Origin: Steromphala cineraria
Lineage: Eukaryota; Mollusca; Gastropoda; Trochida; Trochidae
Reading direction: 5' to 3'
NCBI GenBank assembly: GCA_916613615.1
Contig: OU744732.1
Location: forward strand, 44,941,227 to 45,005,226
Length of the DNA stretch: 64,000 nucleotides
Every line of letters starts with the position of its first letter. Position 1 is the first letter of the stretch. The notes beneath the pieces were generated by a model that saw only the letters and a program-made list of their open reading frames with translations, searched no databases and had not been told where the DNA came from. Shown here piece after piece: positions 24,549-36,356 of this stretch. Made by a program: the position numbers and the translations under genes.

Positions 24549-27500
24549 GGACATGATGTCAGAATCGTTTATGGTGAATTTCCATTAAAGAAACCTCTAG
24601 TTTTTGGAAATAAATGATCAAGAACGTTTGCTGAAATTTAGCACAAGCAAAACAAAACCAGTTCCTCCTCTTTTTACCACCAGCGCCGTGCAAATGCGCC
24701 CATTTAGAACGATTTCTTTCCAAGTTTATTGAAACAGTTTATTTGTTTCCAATAGATTAAAAAACGCAAGACACCGTCAAGAACAGACTGCAAAGAAAGC
24801 TTGCCTAATCGTGTTGGCAACATGAACCAACCAGCATTGAATAATGATGTCAGCAAGAGTCAATGTATAGATAGATATACTTGACTTACACTTGACACAA
24901 ACGATAATAGAATTGTCCTATTGGATTAAGAATGAGTCTTTAAATGCCAAATCAGGGGAGATAACTCTTGTAGATAGGAATGTCCACCCGCTATGTCAAG
25001 AAGTTAACATTTGTATCTATAACATAGACATATACAGACAGCATGACTGAAAGACCCGTGTTCGATTACACTAATAAATTGCTGATTGATTTTTGATACG
25101 TATCGATATCAGACGATCGATCGCAGGCTTGTTGACTGTCTTAATAGATCCAGTGACAGTATGTTGACAAAGAGTCGGCAATGGCTAAAGGCGACTAGAT
25201 TATACGGCTGAGGCCCTGAAAGATTATCTACTTGTGTAATAGACTATACATTTACTACTTAGGCTGTAGCTGCTCTGTAGCGAAGGTCCTGGGTTTATCT
25301 CTAGTAATAATAGACTAAACATTTAACGTTATCAACCACTTCTCCTAGCTCCACGTCCTTCTTAGTGGCTAGCAACAGGGGCGATAACTCACGATAGACA
25401 CTGGCGGCGTGTCACCACGTGTGAAAATGTCATTGTCTGCCAATCATTTGTAGAAACGTCACGTGACAGGTTCAGATATGACGGCAATATGAGTTGGTTT
25501 GTCTCTTTTTAATGAATAAAGTCAACAATATAAAATTCTTCTAGTTTGTCAATTTGTCGTCGTTGTGTGGATAGAGACGCTTGACAAGATAGAGTTACAG
25601 CATTCCTCCATTCTATGCATTTCTTTATGTCATACCTTACTGAAAACGTTGTGATTTATGTCGCATGCTAAAGGTTTGATTTAAACAAATTTATTTACAA
25701 TGAAAGCATTGGGTACAAGTTATCCAACTTAGTGAAACACTCTCGCTCAAGGTTTCGATTCACAACTAATAATATCGTAAAAATATTTACTTTTATGAAG
25801 GTAAATCGGCCTCTATGTTTTAGATGAAGAATGGGTCTTTTAACATGTAGCCAAAGGCAAACGTGTTGTTTTATTTAACATGACTTGCATCGTAATGCAT
25901 TTAAACACTTGTCAATATGTATCTCAATACACTGAATCGTAAGATAAAGAGGATCAATTGCATTATTTGAACTGTGATCAACAGAATATCATTTATTTGC
26001 ATCATGAGTATACTGTAGTGTTACATATAGAGTAGAAATTAACTTGTCGGATATTATTATCTTGATTCATCAGACAGTAATTGTACAATGTTCTAAAACC
26101 ATAGTTATGTACTTCTCAAAAAACGTCAATGGTCCAACCTCTTTCTGCCTTACGTGTTTTCTTTGCATAGAACAAAATAGGAAATAATTTTTTGAGAGGA
26201 TCTAGTTGAAATGGGTTCAGAATATCCTGACGACAAAAACTGCATATGTCATGCCAGAAATCACTAATTTATGCTCTAATTAACACAAGGGTCAATCACT
26301 AATTAACACAAGAGTCAAAGAAACTTACAGCATCGCCAAAACTCATTCTGGCCAGGCCTTCGTGAGGTCGTTATAACTATATGTCTACATGTCATATGAA
26401 GATTTCAATGAATAATTTTTGAAAAAAAAAAATTCACTGTGTGCAACCACCATTTAGCAATGGAATGGATCCTTTCCTATAAAGATGTCATCATGAAATA
26501 TAGATTTGATTCTTAACTACTTTTTGAGTATATAGTTGTGTACAGTATGCGATATAATTTGCATTTTCTACATATTCTTTAAATAGTGGGTTGTATGTTT
26601 GTATCTATAGCATTTTCAAGAAAGGTCAAATAATATGGATAAGAACTTCATTGAGAAAATGGTCTGAACTGAGTGTCACTTTAATATAATGAGTCGAAGG
26701 AAGTCACTTTCAAAAACACCAGCATCAAGATTATTTGCATTATCTTAACTAGATTCAAAAGACGGTTTGTATCTCCAGTGTAATTAGTTGTCGGGTAATC
26801 ATTATGCAAGAGATGAGTACAGTCTATGTCATTACATCACTTCAGTGTTGATCCTAGGTGCAGTTTTAGGGTAAATAGTACCAAAGGCGTTGTGCATTTC
26901 AATCATGGATCTTCATCCGTGAATCAATAGATGAGCTCTATAAAAAGAATATGAGACGAGTTTTTTCTTGACAGATTAGCAAGTTAGGTTCAGAAATTAA
27001 AGTGACATCTTATTTATTTAAGCAGCATTGCAACAGCGTTTCGTTATATTTAGAAAAGATTTAGGCATCTTGTCTTATATATGTAGAGTTTAGTATAGAA
27101 AAAACCAGAAAACGTGTTTGGATGACGACACTTAATTAGTAACATGTAAAAAACATGCTTATTTTTTAGAAATATAAAGATTTATGAGAGACAATAAAAC
27201 GTGTTAAAGAGTCACGAAAATGAATCTACTTTTTAGAAAGAAAGTTTGGCTTATAAATTGGCATTGTCACCCGACATAAGTAACATTAATAATGATTAAG
27301 AAAATGAACTGTCCATGTAACAAGTATAACAAGAATCATTTGAAATATCTGAATCACCTTACTGGCAAATCAGCTTTAACAATATCGATGTATATACTTT
27401 TTCAATTGTCTTAGCTTTTGTTTCTTATAATGGCATTTCAGAGTATAAACATAGGAGGATGTATTCAAATTCGGCAAATATGTGCAAGTATACACCGAGA

Positions 27501-28199
27501 TAAAATTTTATTTACTCGTATCAGGAATGTTTGGGGGACATAATCGCCCCTTTCAGCGATTGCAATACTCCGCAATAGCTATCCATGTATCAACACGGCA
27601 CGAGCGACAGGCGTTAATCCAACAGTGTACCTGAGCGTTTACTAATCCTCTCTTTGATCAAGGATTAGCAACACGTGCAGAGGTAACACTTAGGTGTATA
27701 TCATGACACCATGTTACTATCTCCAGGTACACCTTTTCATAACTATCCATGGTTGGGGCTGGTTATATCACAGACTTGCCAGAGACATGTATATCTTCTG
27801 TGAATTTTGACACTTGCTTGTTGAACATGCATCTGCAGTGCTGTTTATCCGTGAAGGATTAGGTTCCTATTCAGGGCTGTGTTTGATGACCTTTCAGCCC
27901 GGACTAAGCGTATTTAATCAAAGGGCAGTTGGGGTAATTTTTAAGGTAAAAAAATGATGATAGTGGTATCATCCGGCAGTTTAAGTAAACACACCAAGTG
28001 ACTACTGTGCATATCTAAATGTAACAAATTCCAAAGTTAAACTCGTCACTACTGTGTGAGCAGCACTGTCAGTGTCAAGTCTGACCCCACCAGTTGCACC
28101 AAGTGGGACACAAACTGCATCGGGAACAAACCACAGGCCACACATCGTGCAATCTTCATACAAGCTAGCTAAGTCTCTGAAACGTTACCAAAATATTGT
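24549..28199. other. Intergenic stretch with two enhancer-like patches
   Basis: No gene is supported. About 25300-25480 (with CACGTG-type sites near 25420 and 25440) and about 27530-27740 (with TAATCC, CACGTG and AGGTACACC sites) stand out by higher complexity and lack of repeats. They could be regulatory. Confidence 0.35.
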
Positions 28200-28620
28200 C
28201 TATAACAGCCTCATACTTGGGGCCATTAGTATACCATATTTCCGATTATTTGTATAGCGCCAATTCATCTTCGGGACCATTCGAGGTCTGACTTCATCTC
28301 CGAAAGGCAAACCGTTACCCATATATGCTTTTATAAGGGGTCTGATATTTTTTGACAATTTGCTGTCTTTGAAAGAGAAGACTTTAACCATTTACTTTAA
28401 AGAAGTCAGAATTTGTAAAATGGAGGTATGACTTTCGTCTCTGAAAATTGTCGATTTTGGCAAAATTTTCTTTAAAAAAAAGGTACTTTACCTATATGCT
28501 GTTGAAGGAGGTCTGATATTTTGGGATATGCATGGTCTTTAACATGCGTCTCAAAGAAACTTCAAAGCATGCCATCACTATTCCATGGTCTTTAAAGAAA
28601 TCTGAAAGTTAAGTCTGGTC
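28200..28620. other. Possible degraded dispersed repeat
   Basis: The phrase GGTCTGATATTTT occurs twice (about 28338 and 28510) and ATGGTCTTTAA occurs twice. This suggests internal duplication in an old repeat. The family is not recognised. Confidence 0.3.
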
Positions 28621-29242
28621 ATAGCATACCTTTAAATAAATCAACCGTTAAGCTAATGGCAATCTCAGTACGAAAACCCCCGCAGTAGTCTAAAAATATA
28701 CTCTGAAATGAAAAGTTGTTCAATAAATTTGAAAAAATACCAATTTAATGAAAAGGAGACTGAGATTTAAAAATGAGCGCTCGAGTCTTGTTTTAGACTT
28801 GCTTAGGTTTTTGTAGGTCTGTATTTCATTGTAGGATCTGGCATGCAGACTACCCCCGCAGCTATGGTATTGGTCTCTGATTGTCATACAAAACTGGTCC
28901 GTGAAGAATACAGTGATGCTGTAGACTGATGCAGACGTCTTGTAAGTCCCCGGCTGAAGATGCGCATCTGTCATGCTTAGGTCCCCCGAGTACCCCCGAC
29001 TTGAGAGCGTTAACTCCTGACAACAGTGACAGTCGGCGGATTCTGCAAATCTCAAACGAAAACAAATGTTTTCCAAAGAACAACAGGTCTTCGGAAGAGT
29101 ATCCTACTTATGGTGCTAAAACGAAACCTAAATAACATACGTCAAAATAAGAACCAAGCCTTAAGATATTATGATGAAAAGGGAGGGAACTGCAGTCGTA
29201 ATGAATGACATAGATGCATTGGCGCGGTCTTTTTTCGGATGA

Positions 29243-29527
29243 TTACGGATGCGCTCGGCTGATCTGTTTCGAGATGACGATTTTCGTCCGAGAAAATGAG
29301 ATTGTCCAAGGTGATATTTTCTTAGCTGACAGCCGATGTTTTGCAAATAAGGATTGTAGGTATTGGCCATTGTTTCGCTCGCTTAAGTGGATAGCGTCGA
29401 ATATGTCATGTGTATCTTCGGCCATCTCTGCCCACATGGCGCCGTAAGTCTCAAGGAAAACAACCAAACCACTCCATGTTTCTGTTTTGCTTATTTCCTG
29501 CTTCCCAAGTTTGCTAACCCCGGATTT
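29243..29527 (-). other. Orphan coding-like fragment (possible exon or decayed gene piece)
   Basis: A 95-codon stretch on the minus strand is open from 29527 to a stop at 29243. Its central part (YGAMWAEMAEDTHDIFDAIH and on) has coding-like composition and codon use unlike the surrounding AT-rich DNA. I do not recognise the family. No ATG, acceptor or donor clearly frames it. A nearby ATG in another frame (about 29526) suggests either a frameshifted remnant or chance. Neighbouring open frames at 28720-29083 are equally unrecognised. Confidence 0.22.
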
Positions 29528-29754
29528 TCACGTGTCATCTTGCCGGTTCCGTGATGGGACATATTTCGTAACAGGATGTCCTCTATCTACATTCTGACGT
29601 CTTGAGATAATTTGATTTCAAGTAGCAAGTTTACATAGATAAGAAGATTGCAATTCTGAAATTAAAAACTTTTATCAAAACTTATTGTTATTTAAGGTCA
29701 ACAACTTCAGCTCTGGCTCATCCAGAAAATATACGAATTATATGTAATAAAAAT

Positions 29755-30070
29755 ATGATGCCGTGGATCGATATGCGTCCGTCCGTCCTATCGTTGAGTT
29801 TTCACTATTTCGACTTCATCTCCCGAACCATTGACTCAAGGAATCAAAGATTTTGCGACCATCTGGCTCTAAATAAGGAATACAAGGGCCATACCCTAAA
29901 AATCCATTTTATCTTCTTTTCCAAAGCAACCCCAGAGAGCTGAAATTTTGTGTACATACTTCTTAGCTAATAAGATTTGCAGTTTATAGATTGGTATCCA
30001 CAGGGGCCACAGGGGCCACAGGAGCCACAGGGTCCGCGCTCTAAGAACCTTTAGATTCCGTGATCTTGTG
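29755..30070. other. Likely dispersed repeat fragment with CAGGGGCCA microrepeat
   Basis: About four copies of the nonamer CAGGGGCCA lie at 30000-30035. The surrounding text (GTCCGTCCGTCC, CTTCATCTCCCGAACCATTG) has the look of a dispersed repeat, though it occurs once in this window. Confidence 0.35.
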
Positions 30071-30639
30071 GCACCCACGCTACCCCGACTGTGACCAATT
30101 AAGAATGAAAAATTATAGATAGCATGAGGAGCTACAGAGTAAATGGATCTACTTATTGTATAAAGAACTTCACGTTATGAATAAATATGCTATATTTCAT
30201 TTTGCTTAAGTTATTTTAGAGAAGAAAAACTGGTTTAAGACATTTGAAGTACTTGTGAAAAGAGAGAAAATATGCAGATAATACGTACTGAAATACATTG
30301 AAAATCTCTAAACAACATGTATACTCTGTTTCAAAGGAGTAAAGGATCGGATAATAAATCCCATGGTTACCGGAATATCTCATATATTAGATACAAAGCC
30401 ATGCAATATAATGTTAAACAATGAAAATCGCATCACTATTTCTACAGAAAGCAGTGATTATCAGCCATGCTATAATCCTTCGTTATCCTAAGAAAATATT
30501 TAATGGGATAATTTAAATGTTGATTAAATAAACATTCCTTATGCAAGGTTTTGAAAATGTGTATTCTTAAAAATACGAATCAGGACAAATACAAGAATAA
30601 AAAACGAAGAGTTCTTAAAAACGTTCACTATCACAAGGC

Positions 30640-30696
30640 AATTCAACCAGGGACGCTATATACACATATATAGTATATAGCGTCCCTGATTCAATT
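30640..30696. repeat. Near-perfect hairpin, 23-bp arms
   Basis: The arms CAGGGACGCTATATA and TATATAGCGTCCCTG, extended outward with two mismatches, enclose an 11-base TA-rich loop. No coding or mobile function is evident. Confidence 0.75.
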
Positions 30697-31880
30697 AAGT
30701 TATTTATTGGATATTTATCAACATCGCTCTATCTGAAGTTCAACGACTTGTTGCTTTGTCTGGGATATGTCACAAAAGCGACATGTATATTTCATGTAAC
30801 GATGTCTATTTCAAGGCAGGCCAGGGCGGGAGATACATGCATGAGATCACCAACTGGTGTTCATTTCAGGGGAGTTGTCTCAAATGACCCCGATGAACCA
30901 ATATTTTTCAAGAAATTTAACTTTTTGAGAAGTTACTTTCAACACATTCTTTCGCCCATCATGTCAAGTTGTCACGGTCTAAAGTGAAATACGGACCAAA
31001 AATCACTCGTCTGACATTTCGCTTAAGATGTGATTTGAAAACCACACCACCACAACATAACGGAATACAATTACGTAATACATTGTTGCTAGCGAGTGGG
31101 ACCACCCAACAGATTCGCAAACTTGTAATGACGTCATCGCACGTGCAAGACATCACTTCGGCTCTTTCCGTGACTCAACGGAAATACCTTCCAATACCAC
31201 ATCACGATGAGCTTTTCTCTGAGTTGTGAAATAAATACATACACATGTCAAAACAGTCTTACATTGTATACAGTTCTAAATATATCACTCCGCGACACAG
31301 AGTGGCTCTGTCTTCAATAATGTCCTGTTTACAACCCTTAATGGAAGAAATACTTCCGCGAGCTGCTCTTTCAGGAAATGCTAAAAGATTGATCATTCGG
31401 AATATTTCGGAAATATCCTTTTTCGATATAAACATCGGCTTATAATTTTGCTTATGAAAGTTTGTTGATAGTTTTCATGGACATGAACTTTTATACATAG
31501 CATGAAGTAAAATTTAAATTCCGACCGGAAGTTTGATGCAGGGAATGAAATAATCTGTTTAAGAACAAGGTAATAATAAACCGACAACAACACATATTTC
31601 TATAATTTTGACGTCATGGTATCATGATTGAAATAATGAGTTTTATTACCCATAGGGTGGAAAATAAGTGGTGACATATTTTCAATATGAGCACAATTGC
31701 ACATATCACTTTTGCCTGGCAACGATTTTTGTGGCACGACTGCCCGTATATTTTCGTCTGTGACATCATACAACCATTATATATTCGTGACGGCACTGTA
31801 GCCGGCCGTCGCAGGGGAAGCATGCCGTTTTCTGGATATTTTTCAAGAGAATAAAATGGAATAGAATCGGTACTAAAGAA

Positions 31881-32020
31881 ATTATTACCCGATAAAGTGT
31901 CTCATATGACATTTACGAAACTTGTGCAAATTAGTGTATAACCCTCGCTCTCGCTCGGGTAATACAAACATTCACACTCGTTTCGTAAAAGTCATGTGAC
32001 ACACTTCATCGGGTAATAAT
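31881..32020. mobile_element. Palindromic MITE-like element with ~40-bp arms
   Basis: The left arm begins ATTATTACCCGATAAAGTGT and the right arm ends with the inverted copy (ACTTCATCGGGTAATAAT), with a few mismatches. The loop of about 60 bases holds CTCGCTCTCGCTCGGGTAAT. It is non-coding and resembles in organisation the element at 19754-19900, but the sequence is unrelated. Confidence 0.6.
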
Positions 32021-33662
32021 CACTATATATCATATGAGTGAGAATAATGCTTTTATCAAAAAGCGTGTATTTTATGTTTATTAATGCGAATACGAATGTC
32101 GTCTATAGTACAAGTTAGAGATTGTGAATATTAGCTGACCACGATAAGTAAGAGAGTTGGTTTTGGGTGGGAGATTGGTACATTAGAGCATTGTTGTTGG
32201 CGATTGGCAAATAACTTAATACTTTAATGGCATTCTTTAGTTTCCAAGTAAGTAAATGGAGCTAAATTGCCTTATGATGAAGGCAAAGAGGTCATATCTC
32301 TTTCTATTTTCAACTTTCTTTATAGAACCTTAGGATGAAAATTATAAATCTTAGGCTAACAATCCAAAACATCGACATGTTTTTAATAATTATGAAGAAG
32401 ATATCAACAAATTGAAATGCTAGCTTTCAATCGTAGTGATGATAATAATCTATTATCTGATGAGATAAGAGCCAACGTTTTCGATTTTTTAAAACAAAGG
32501 ATAAACGTATGGTTGTAAATGTATGACCCATTTTATCAATTACTTGAAACAAAATAGCCTTTTTCCCACTTTAGAGCCAGACGTATAGTAAATTTTGAGT
32601 TTTTTTGAAAGCAGGAAAATTCTTTGTCATTTGTGCAAAACACTGCTAACTGAAATGCTTTTTATTTAGATTGAACACAAAGAAAACTGAATTTGAACGA
32701 TTCCTTGGTGGAATGGTTGTTTCACTAAGTATGTTATATAAATCAATTTGGAATAAACATAACTAATTCTCAATACGGCCTTGAAAACGTTAAGAAATTG
32801 AAACTGTTACCATTTTCCTTTGTTCCATTTCAAATAATGTCAAAATGACCCATGACGTCAGTAACGGCTTTGACCAAAGGTTACCCTGACGCACGCGAAA
32901 GGTTCCACCGTGTTAGTACCCCTGGATTAAGGAGGGAGGGATAATCTTGATGCTCTCAGCTCCCCTGTCAACCTTAGGTCGCCAGCGTCCAGACTCCCCT
33001 TTATTCTTCTGGGGGGACAGTCACGTGACCGATCAACCCAGACGCGTGGGTCCATTCTGAAGTTGACCACCCTCCCTGAAGGACCAATAACTAGGGGGTA
33101 TGGGGACTGGCTATTCTGATATCACACCCATGGTCGGAATGGGTTGTAATTTCAGCCCCAAGGAATTACTGCAATTGTTCTTGGTCCACCTGGACTTTGC
33201 AAATAGGTACCGCCACCTTGGAAGTAGTTTACACATTAAAATAAGTCACGTGAAAAGGTTTCGCTTTCTTCCAAGGTGCAGGAAAACAAGGGTCATTGTA
33301 TGACTTTTGTGCAATAAGATTAAAGGTTACGGCCCACCCCTGACCGCGTTCCTAACTTCCTTTGGTCGAATCTTTCTGTTAATCTCATGAAAACACGTTA
33401 AATCTCGCCTTTTAAACGAGATTAAAATAATGAAACACATGTTGTTCTAAATGAGCCGTGTGGTCCATTGTTTGTATAGTAGTATATTTTTTTTATTTAA
33501 GTGTCACACGCACTTGAACATGTTATATACATACACATTGTACAGCAATATAAAAACAGTGCGTCGAGCCACAAACTGGCTTATGAGACACTAAAAGAGC
33601 ATATTGTACGATAAATAATGTTGGATACAAATTATACTAAAAATATTTAAAATTAAATTAAT
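32021..33662. other. Intergenic stretch with GC-richer regulatory-looking block at 32830-33420
   Basis: The block contains four TGACC sites (about 32847, 32871, 33026, 33063), two CACGTG E-boxes in the TCACGTGA form (about 33022 and 33246) and a CRE (about 32853). It has no credible ORF. It resembles the GGTCA-rich blocks at 43-54 kb. The rest of the stretch shows nothing. Confidence 0.35.
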
Positions 33663-33737
33663 AAATAGAGATAAGAATAAAAAAAAAAAAAAAAAAAAAA
33701 TAAAAAAAATAAAAAAAATAATATTACAAAACAAGAA

Positions 33738-34202
33738 TTAAATAGATGACATTTCACGTCTTTTAAACATATTTAGAATTGAAGAAGCTAAAATATTTTG
33801 CAAATTCTTTTCATTCATAAGAAATAAAAATTTATCATTATCATTTAAGTCATAAAAAAGACAGTTACATTTAAAAGCAGCTTCGAAAAGAATAAAACGT
33901 AAATCATCATAAAAGCTACATTTCATTAAAAAGTGAAATTCATCTTCAACAATATGTACATGTGAATTATTATCATTTAAAATACAATATTTACAATGCC
34001 TTTGTAAAAGAGGAACAGGAGGCTTGGCATATCTGCCGGTTTCAATGTACAGGGGTAATACACCACATCTAAATTTTGATAAAATACGACGATGATCTCT
34101 ATACATAAAATATTTAACATAATTTTCAACAAAGGGAGTGTCTTTATACAAACGATAGGTGCGCAATTTATTACCATTTACTTTTCCATCACCATTCCAC
34201 AA
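33738..34202 (-). pseudogene. 5'-truncated LINE-type ORF fragment (C-terminal zinc-knuckle region), copy 1
   Basis: An open frame of 154 codons has no ATG (it begins at a TTG). It has the layout of the region after the reverse transcriptase in animal LINE polyproteins: LSKFRCGVLPLYIETGRY, then a C-x2-C...H...C arrangement (HCKYC, H, H), then VEDEFHFLMKCSFY. The reverse transcriptase and endonuclease domains are missing, so this is a dead 5'-truncated insertion. A poly(A)/(A8T) tract lies beyond its stop on the plus strand. Assignment is by recognising the motif order, not by search. Confidence 0.6.
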
Positions 34203-34232
34203 ATATGTATATATATATGTAGACTTTGATAC

Positions 34233-34283
34233 TCATGGTTTAAGGTCCTGTCTGGGGTTCGAATCCCTTGTTGGAAGTGAAAA
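34233..34283 (+). other. tRNA-like B-box remnant (copy 1; repeated at 36387-36437)
   Basis: GGTTTAAGGTCCTGTCTGGG followed by GTTCGAATCCC has the form of an anticodon arm plus T-arm of a tRNA (Leu-like). The 5' half and acceptor stem are absent, so it is a SINE or tRNA fragment and not a tRNA gene. Confidence 0.45.
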
Positions 34284-35113
34284 TGATATTTCTTCCTTTT
34301 GAAAATATTTGAAATCAGAAACACCTGTTGGAGTGTCCAGTCTTGGTGATATACGTCTGGATTGATTTGGATGAAATAAACAAATCCGTCTGATTGAAAA
34401 TATTTTAAATTATTTACTTATCAAATTATTTTAAAACGAAGATATCTTTTGCGTTGTCAATCCAGGGATTGTCATGCATTGCTCCCATTTTCTTTGTCTA
34501 ATAGGATTATGAACTCTCGAAAAAGAATGAAATCGGTTATAATAAATAATTATAAATATCAGTATCACGTTAATCTATACAATTTTGATGTTATCCAAAT
34601 AAGTTATTTTCTCAATATACGATCAATTAACTGTTTCAGGTATAAGAATATAATAACAAATACATTTATGGTATTAATTTTTTATTCAAGCTATTTCAAT
34701 TTTTGTTCATTAAGTTTTATTTGATTAAATGATTAAAAAGTAAAAACATTTTTCAAACGATTCAGTGATGATCTCCCTGCTCCAGTTTCGTATCGATTGT
34801 CACCTTCTTCTATGATGGTACACCTTAATGTCTTTCCAACATTCTCAAAATATATATTCGCAAGATTTTACATGTTTGAGTATAAACAAAAGTAAAATCC
34901 ATCTCCCAAATAAGTATTTTTTTGTCTGAATATGCTAAAATCTTCAATATTATCTTCAAATTCAATAAACTATTTTATAACATTCTCTTGATCTAAGTGC
35001 CTGTCACTTAAACATCAAAAAGTGAGATACATATTCTTCCTTTAATACACACCAAATGCCAAAATAGGTTGTATTTTACCAGAGAACGACCACTCTGTTA
35101 GTTGTCTGTCAGT

Positions 35114-35620
35114 ATGTCCACTGTCCATTTGTCCTTCAAATCATCATCAGCATCATCCTAATAATTATTATTGCCCACACCAAAATCATATACCAAAATC
35201 CAAAAAGATACACGCATTTTCATATCCAAAGAATAGCTCTGACTATGCAGGCGTATATCAATTACAAGCGAGCGATCGCTCTGGTAGTTGTCTGTCCGTG
35301 TCCACTGTCCTCTGGACACCTACTGGACAGTGTCCAGACGAGCACGTGATGACACCTGAAGCTGATTGTGATGTATCGGTGGTCACAATAGCCTTTAAAT
35401 CCTCACAAACACCTCTAATCGAGACAAGCTGATGTCCAGCTCCGGACAATGCACGGACAATGACCAACAAATAGCCCTAATGATCCCCGTCTGATGGTGA
35501 GATGGTCCGTGCTAATAGTACTATCATATCACTGGGAACCTTAAAGGGGCAGCCTGTGTTCAAACGGGGTAATTGATGACAGGATGGACTAGATAGTCAA
35601 TGGACATGTAAATGGTCATT
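35114..35620. promoter_or_regulatory. Dense TGTCC/GGACA motif cluster (copy 1; repeated at 37268-37774)
   Basis: About fourteen TGTCC or GGACA pentamers occur in roughly 500 bases, several as close inverted pairs such as GGACAGTGTCC. GGTCA/TGACC sites are interspersed. GGACA-type half-sites resemble steroid-receptor-class half-sites, which is an inference. The same vocabulary is found at 19.1 kb. Confidence 0.3.
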
Positions 35621-35683
35621 CTAAGTGGACATTGGCGTGAAAAGCTGTGTAAACAATCCCTTGATGTGATACTCTCCCTGGGC

Positions 35684-35800
35684 TAACTTGTCAACAGGGA
35701 TAATAGGAAGAGGGTTTTATCTTGTCAAAGGCTTGGGTTCGAGTCCAAGTTTTTATTGATGGGCTGAAACAGGATGGAACATCTTGTTCTGTCCCCCACT
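35684..35800 (+). mobile_element. Probable tRNA-derived SINE head (copy 1; repeated at 37838-37954)
   Basis: A perfect B-box, GGTTCGAGTCC, lies near 35729. About 45 bases upstream is a weak A-box-like GGGCTAACTTGTCAACAGGG. No SINE central domain or tail follows clearly, so this is a fragment. Confidence 0.35.
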
Positions 35801-35891
35801 GACCACTTAAATGACCAAATAGAGATAAGAATAAAAAAAAAAAAAAAAAAAAAATAAAAAAAATAAAAAAAATAATATTACAAAACAAGAA

Positions 35892-36356
35892 TTAAATAGA
35901 TGACATTTCACGTCTTTTAAACATATTTAGAATTGAAGAAGCTAAAATATTTTGCAAATTCTTTTCATTCATAAGAAATAAAAATTTATCATTATCATTT
36001 AAGTCATAAAAAAGACAGTTACATTTAAAAGCAGCTTCGAAAAGAATAAAACGTAAATCATCATAAAAGCTACATTTCATTAAAAAGTGAAATTCATCTT
36101 CAACAATATGTACATGTGAATTATTATCATTTAAAATACAATATTTACAATGCCTTTGTAAAAGAGGAACAGGAGGCTTGGCATATCTGCCGGTTTCAAT
36201 GTACAGGGGTAATACACCACATCTAAATTTTGATAAAATACGACGATGATCTCTATACATAAAATATTTAACATAATTTTCAACAAAGGGAGTGTCTTTA
36301 TACAAACGATAGGTGCGCAATTTATTACCATTTACTTTTCCATCACCATTCCACAA
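35892..36356 (-). pseudogene. 5'-truncated LINE-type ORF fragment, copy 2
   Basis: The predicted protein is identical residue for residue to the frame at 33738-34202. It is carried in the second 2154-bp unit and is also without a start codon. The lack of any difference between the copies points to a recent duplication of the whole unit, not two separate retrotranspositions. Confidence 0.6.

Noticed and set aside
34233..34283. tRNA gene
   Set aside because: Only the B-box half is tRNA-like. No acceptor stem or A-box pairs with it.
34449..34724. 91-codon ORF duplicated at 36603-36878
   Set aside because: Low-complexity AT-rich translation without domain features; identity between copies merely reflects the 2154-bp duplication.
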